From Flavobacteriales bacterium (GTDB taxonomy: Bacteria; Bacteroidota; Bacteroidia; Flavobacteriales_C; GCA-002722245), in NCBI GenBank assembly GCA_002717515.1, contig PBEC01000008.1, forward strand, positions 117,561-181,560: a DNA stretch of 64,000 nucleotides. The letters are read 5' to 3'. Positions 59,971 to 64,000 of this stretch are shown piece by piece; position 1 is the first letter of the stretch, and the number at the start of each line of letters is the position of its first letter. The translations under genes and the position numbers were made by a program. The notes below the pieces were generated by a model, which did not search any database, was not told the DNA's origin, and worked only from the letters and a program-made list of their open reading frames with translations.

Positions 59971-61130
59971 ATAGATTAACCTCCATATTACTCTTTGTTT
60001 TTTTGATACAATCCTGTCAAATAGAAATGGGAAAAGTTCAACTGTACGATGAATACGAACAGCCACAACAACAAGAAAAAATTAAATCGGTAGTATATTC
60101 CGATGCAGAGGGAACCATGTGGAATTCATTATTCAATTGTGGTGAATTTGAAATCAGTAAAGAAACCTATTACAAAGGAAAAGCATCGATTAAAATTTCA
60201 TGGGATAAAAATATGGGTTGCGAATGGATTGGTTTTGGTAACAGCTTTAACAACTGGCAGCCTGTAAATATTAAAAAACATGTTGATAATAAAGCACTTA
60301 GCTTTTTTGTAAGAACCCACCATGGAGAAGTCAATTCCATACCAATTGTAGCATCCCTCGAAGATTTTTCAGGAGGAGGAAGCTACCTGTTCATTGATTG
60401 TAAAAAATATCTGAAAGGGATTTCCATAGATACATCCTGGAAACAAGTAATTGTTCCGCTTTGGGATTTCCCCATGGGAAATGAAGTTGAAAACGATGAC
60501 ATTGATGCTTCTTCAGTAAAACAATTAAAATTTCAATTGGAAGGAGCAGGGAAATTTTTCATTGATGAAATTACACTAATAGAATTTTCAAAAAATCAAT
60601 ACAAAAACATGCTCATGGAAGTAGAAAACATGAAACCTAAAGGGGCAAAAAAACAACAAATTTACAAAGAGGGAAACCTAATTAAATCCGCATGGGGAAC
60701 GGGCAAAAAACTCTGTCATTCCCTTGAAGAAACTTCTGACAGTATCGGCGAGACTCATATAAAATGGGAATTTGAAACTAAAAACTGTAATTGGGCACAA
60801 TGGGGAATAAATTGGAACGACTGGTATCAAATAAATTTCAGAGGAATTACAGAATTCAGCACATTAGAATTCAAAATAAAAACAGACTCTACGGCTGAAT
60901 TTTACATTTCAATTGAGGATTTTAAAGGTCACAAATCTTCCAAACTCATTACACAGCAACAAATAAAAAATCACTCCCAATGGACCCTCGTAAAAATCCC
61001 ACTTAAAGATTTTAAATTAAGAGAAAATAATTTTGTTTTAGACCAAATCAAACAAATTACATTTAAAGGCAAAACCTCCGGAAAAGTATTACTGGACGAT
61101 ATCAAAATCAATGAAAATGAAACACATTAA
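59967..61130 (+). CDS. Lipoprotein with two tandem carbohydrate-binding-like (ExoP/CBM11-like beta-sandwich) modules, TTG start
   Basis: Lipobox FLIQSCQ; repeated CEWIGFGNSFNNWQPVNI / CNWAQWGINWNDWYQINF and FFIDEITLIE / VLLDDIKINE. Confidence 0.65.
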   Translation: MNRLTSILLFVFLIQSCQIEMGKVQLYDEYEQPQQQEKIKSVVYSDAEGTMWNSLFNCGEFEISKETYYKGKASIKISWDKNMGCEWIGFGNSFNNWQPVNIKKHVDNKALSFFVRTHHGEVNSIPIVASLEDFSGGGSYLFIDCKKYLKGISIDTSWKQVIVPLWDFPMGNEVENDDIDASSVKQLKFQLEGAGKFFIDEITLIEFSKNQYKNMLMEVENMKPKGAKKQQIYKEGNLIKSAWGTGKKLCHSLEETSDSIGETHIKWEFETKNCNWAQWGINWNDWYQINFRGITEFSTLEFKIKTDSTAEFYISIEDFKGHKSSKLITQQQIKNHSQWTLVKIPLKDFKLRENNFVLDQIKQITFKGKTSGKVLLDDIKINENETH

Positions 61131-63420
61131 ACACTTAATATCCCTCCTATTGATTTTACTTATAGCTGAAGCTTGTAGTGAAAAAACCAACCATCAAAAA
61201 GAAGGAACCGAAAAAATATCAAAAACAGACTCGATTATTGATAGTCTGATTAATTCTATGTCCATCGAACAAAAAATAGGACAAATGACACAAATAAATA
61301 TTGATGTAATTTCCAAAGGAGAAGTCTACAAGTTAAAATCTCCACATGAAATTGACTCATTAAAGTTGGATGTTGCAGTTAATAAATACTATGTAGGTTC
61401 AGTTTTAAATGCAGCAGGCTATCCATTTTCAAGACAACATTGGGAGAAAATCATAACAACCATTCAAAAAAAGGCAACATCTCAAGGAAGTAAAATACCC
61501 ATTATATATGGAATAGATGCTATTCATGGAGCAAACTACACTGTTGGAGCAACCTTATTCCCCCAGCAAATTGCACTCGCCGCAACATGGAATCCCAATG
61601 TCGTCGAAAATGCAGCATCAATAACAGCCTATGACGTTTCGGCATCAGGAATACCCTGGAACTTTTCACCCGTTCTCGATTTGGCTCGTCAACCTTTATG
61701 GGGACGCTTTTACGAAACATTCGGCGAAGATGTCTACCTCGCAAAAACTATGGGAAAAGCCTTTGTAAATGGATATCAAGGAAACGATGCAAAACATCCT
61801 CATAAAGTAGCCGCATGCTTAAAACACTATGTAGGCTACAGTTTTCCTCTCTCTGGAAAGGACCGAACTCCTGCATGGATTCCAAATAGAGTTTTAAAGG
61901 AATATTTTTTACCCACCTTTAAAACCGCAGTTGAAGAAGGAGCCATGAGTATTATGGTAAACTCAGGTGAAGTAAATGGAATTCCTGTTCACGCCAGCCA
62001 CGAATTACTTACAAAAGTTTTAAGAGATGAACTCGGATTTAAAGGAGTTGTTTTAACCGACTGGGAAGACATAATCAAACTTTACAAAGATCATCATATA
62101 GCATCCAACATGAAAGAAGCCGTTCATTTGGCCATAAACGCAGGAATTGACATGAGTATGACACCAAATGATTATTCCTTCAATGATGCACTAATTGAAT
62201 TGGTAAAAGAAGGAAAAATCAAAGAAACAAGATTGGACGAATCCGTAAGAAGAATCTTAATAATGAAACAAAAGCTTGGATTATTTGAAACACCATTTCC
62301 AAACTTTAATGAATATCCAGACTTTGGCTCTGAAAAACACATCAGTCAAAGTTTAAATGCAGCCAAGGAAGCCATAACACTTGTAAAAAATGAAAGTATA
62401 CTTCCATTAAGTATCGAAAAAAAGATTTTGGTAACCGGACCCGGTGCAAATTCATTAAACTATATGAATGGAGGATGGACACACACTTGGCAAGGAGATG
62501 AAACGATATACAACACACCAGGAAAAAATACCATACAAGAATCTTTAAAATTACTTTCGCCTAATGTAACCTACATGGAAGGAAGCAGTTTAGATTCAAA
62601 CATCAATACTGCTGAAACATTAAAAGAAGCTGAAAATCATGATGTAGTAATCATTTGCCTTGCAGAAGACCCTGCAGCAGAAGGCCCTGCAGACATCAAT
62701 TCACTTGATTTTCCAAAAGCGCAACAAAACCTCGTTCGTGAACTGCACAAAGCCGGAAAACCCATCGTTGTAGTAACTACAACAGCACGTCCAAGAATAC
62801 TACGGGAAATAGAACCCTTCATGAATGCAATATTAATTGGATACCTTCCTGGAGATGAAGGAGGAACAGCAATAGCTGAAACAATTTTTGGACTGAACAA
62901 TCCTTCGGGAAAACTTCCTTTTACCTACCCAAAATATCAAGGACTAAATATAACATACGACCATAAGCACACTGAAAAAACAAATCGTTTTTTAGGACAA
63001 ACATCCTCCCTAAGCGACTACGATGCAAAATTCAAAGGAACTGTATATCAATGGAATTTTGGTTACGGCTTGAGCTATTCAAGTTTTGAGTATTCAGAAC
63101 TTAAACTGGATAAAAAGTCGTACGCCAAATCAGATACCATTAAAATAGAAGTTACCCTAACAAATAATTCGGACATAGAGGGAAGTGAAGTCGTTCAAGC
63201 ATTTTGTTCGGACCTTGTTGCAAGTATAACTCCCAGTGTAAAACGACTGAGAAGTTTTAAAAAAATCAAACTTAAACCGAATGAAAATAAACGTGTAAAA
63301 TTAAAAATACCCGTAAAAGAGCTTGCCTTTGTAGGCATAGAAAATAAATGGATTGTGGAGTCGGGAGACTTCACCCTTAGCGTTGGTGATTTAATGACTA
63401 ATTTTTCAGTGAATGAATAA
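61111..63420 (+). CDS. Glycoside hydrolase family 3 (BglX-like), lipoprotein
   Basis: Lipobox IAEACSE; SPVLDLARQPLWGRFYETFGEDVYL, KHYVGYS, nucleophile region VVLTDWEDI. Confidence 0.95.
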   Translation: MKMKHIKHLISLLLILLIAEACSEKTNHQKEGTEKISKTDSIIDSLINSMSIEQKIGQMTQINIDVISKGEVYKLKSPHEIDSLKLDVAVNKYYVGSVLNAAGYPFSRQHWEKIITTIQKKATSQGSKIPIIYGIDAIHGANYTVGATLFPQQIALAATWNPNVVENAASITAYDVSASGIPWNFSPVLDLARQPLWGRFYETFGEDVYLAKTMGKAFVNGYQGNDAKHPHKVAACLKHYVGYSFPLSGKDRTPAWIPNRVLKEYFLPTFKTAVEEGAMSIMVNSGEVNGIPVHASHELLTKVLRDELGFKGVVLTDWEDIIKLYKDHHIASNMKEAVHLAINAGIDMSMTPNDYSFNDALIELVKEGKIKETRLDESVRRILIMKQKLGLFETPFPNFNEYPDFGSEKHISQSLNAAKEAITLVKNESILPLSIEKKILVTGPGANSLNYMNGGWTHTWQGDETIYNTPGKNTIQESLKLLSPNVTYMEGSSLDSNINTAETLKEAENHDVVIICLAEDPAAEGPADINSLDFPKAQQNLVRELHKAGKPIVVVTTTARPRILREIEPFMNAILIGYLPGDEGGTAIAETIFGLNNPSGKLPFTYPKYQGLNITYDHKHTEKTNRFLGQTSSLSDYDAKFKGTVYQWNFGYGLSYSSFEYSELKLDKKSYAKSDTIKIEVTLTNNSDIEGSEVVQAFCSDLVASITPSVKRLRSFKKIKLKPNENKRVKLKIPVKELAFVGIENKWIVESGDFTLSVGDLMTNFSVNE

Positions 63421-63541
63421 ATTTCAATGGATTTAACCTTCTTTGATCCGACGCTTTATATTTTGAATTTAAAGGAATAAATGGTATATTTTATTAGTTC
63501 TCTGATGTTCCATTTCTCCCTTATTTAAACCTACAGTAGCC

Positions 63542-64000
63542 ATGAAACGAAGTAAAATTTCACTGTTAATATCCCTCATTTTATTTTTTACATACACTAA
63601 AGCACAGCAGTTGTATGATGATTTTGAAGGAACTCCAGAAATTACCTATGGTTTCATAAATGGAGTTTTTGAAAACAATACAACAAACACAAATCAGTCA
63701 GGAATAAACAGCTCCGCTACTTGTGCAAAATACACAAGAAACGTAGGTGTTCCCTATGACGTAATTATAATGGACCCCAGCTCCCCCATGAACGACCTGT
63801 CGGATTATGTAAGCGGTTCAAAAAAAATCACCATGATGGTAAAAACCGACGTTTCTGTAACTGTTCAAATCACCCTTGAGAACAGCTTAAGTGCACAACC
63901 CGGTAATTACCCAACAGGACGACACAGCGAATATAAAACCACCACCTCAGGTACAAACGACTGGGAACTCCTAACTTTTAATTTTGACCAGCAACCCGAT
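63542..64000 (+). CDS. Secreted protein, N-terminal part (truncated by window edge); glycan-locus associated
   Basis: ATG 63542, MKRSKISLLISLILFFTYTKAQQLYDDFEGTPEITYGFINGVFENN... open to window end. Confidence 0.65.
   Translation, partial: MKRSKISLLISLILFFTYTKAQQLYDDFEGTPEITYGFINGVFENNTTNTNQSGINSSATCAKYTRNVGVPYDVIIMDPSSPMNDLSDYVSGSKKITMMVKTDVSVTVQITLENSLSAQPGNYPTGRHSEYKTTTSGTNDWELLTFNFDQQPD

Noticed and set aside
1-64000. CRISPR arrays, insertion sequences, prophage, toxin-antitoxin or known defence systems
   Set aside because: Looked for direct repeat arrays, transposase or integrase motifs and defence signatures; none seen. The lone WYL regulator is not adjacent to any defence-like genes

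Overview
This is a low-GC chromosomal window from a Bacteroidota, probably Flavobacteriales-like (inferred from type IX secretion cargo tails, TAnnTTTG promoters and gene content). It is almost fully coding, with no CRISPR array, prophage, transposase or rRNA. I recognise queA (partial), one tRNA-Val(TAC), clpB, amt, a TPR/outer-membrane-barrel/peptidoglycan-hydrolase cluster, a cold-shock protein, anmK, an LPP20/CsgG-type lipoprotein pair, a complete nqrABCDEF operon, a T9SS plug protein (DUF5103), apaG, an S8 protease, glycosyltransferases, a 2-oxo-acid dehydrogenase E2, a PorE-like OmpA protein, a WYL regulator, tpx and a ferredoxin. The right end is a tightly packed putative glycan-utilisation operon. 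The most system-like region is about 52.9-64.0 kb: an SSS-family symporter, two novel beta-barrel-like proteins, two carbohydrate-binding-like secreted proteins and a GH3, with no SusC/SusD pair visible. Other signals include a sigma-54-like element upstream of clpB, an inverted repeat between the WYL regulator and tpx, leaderless-type promoters, a GT2 protein fused to a catalytically gutted phosphoglycosyltransferase, and a start-codon or frameshift ambiguity in the first T9SS cargo gene. All calls come from reading the sequence; no database search was run.
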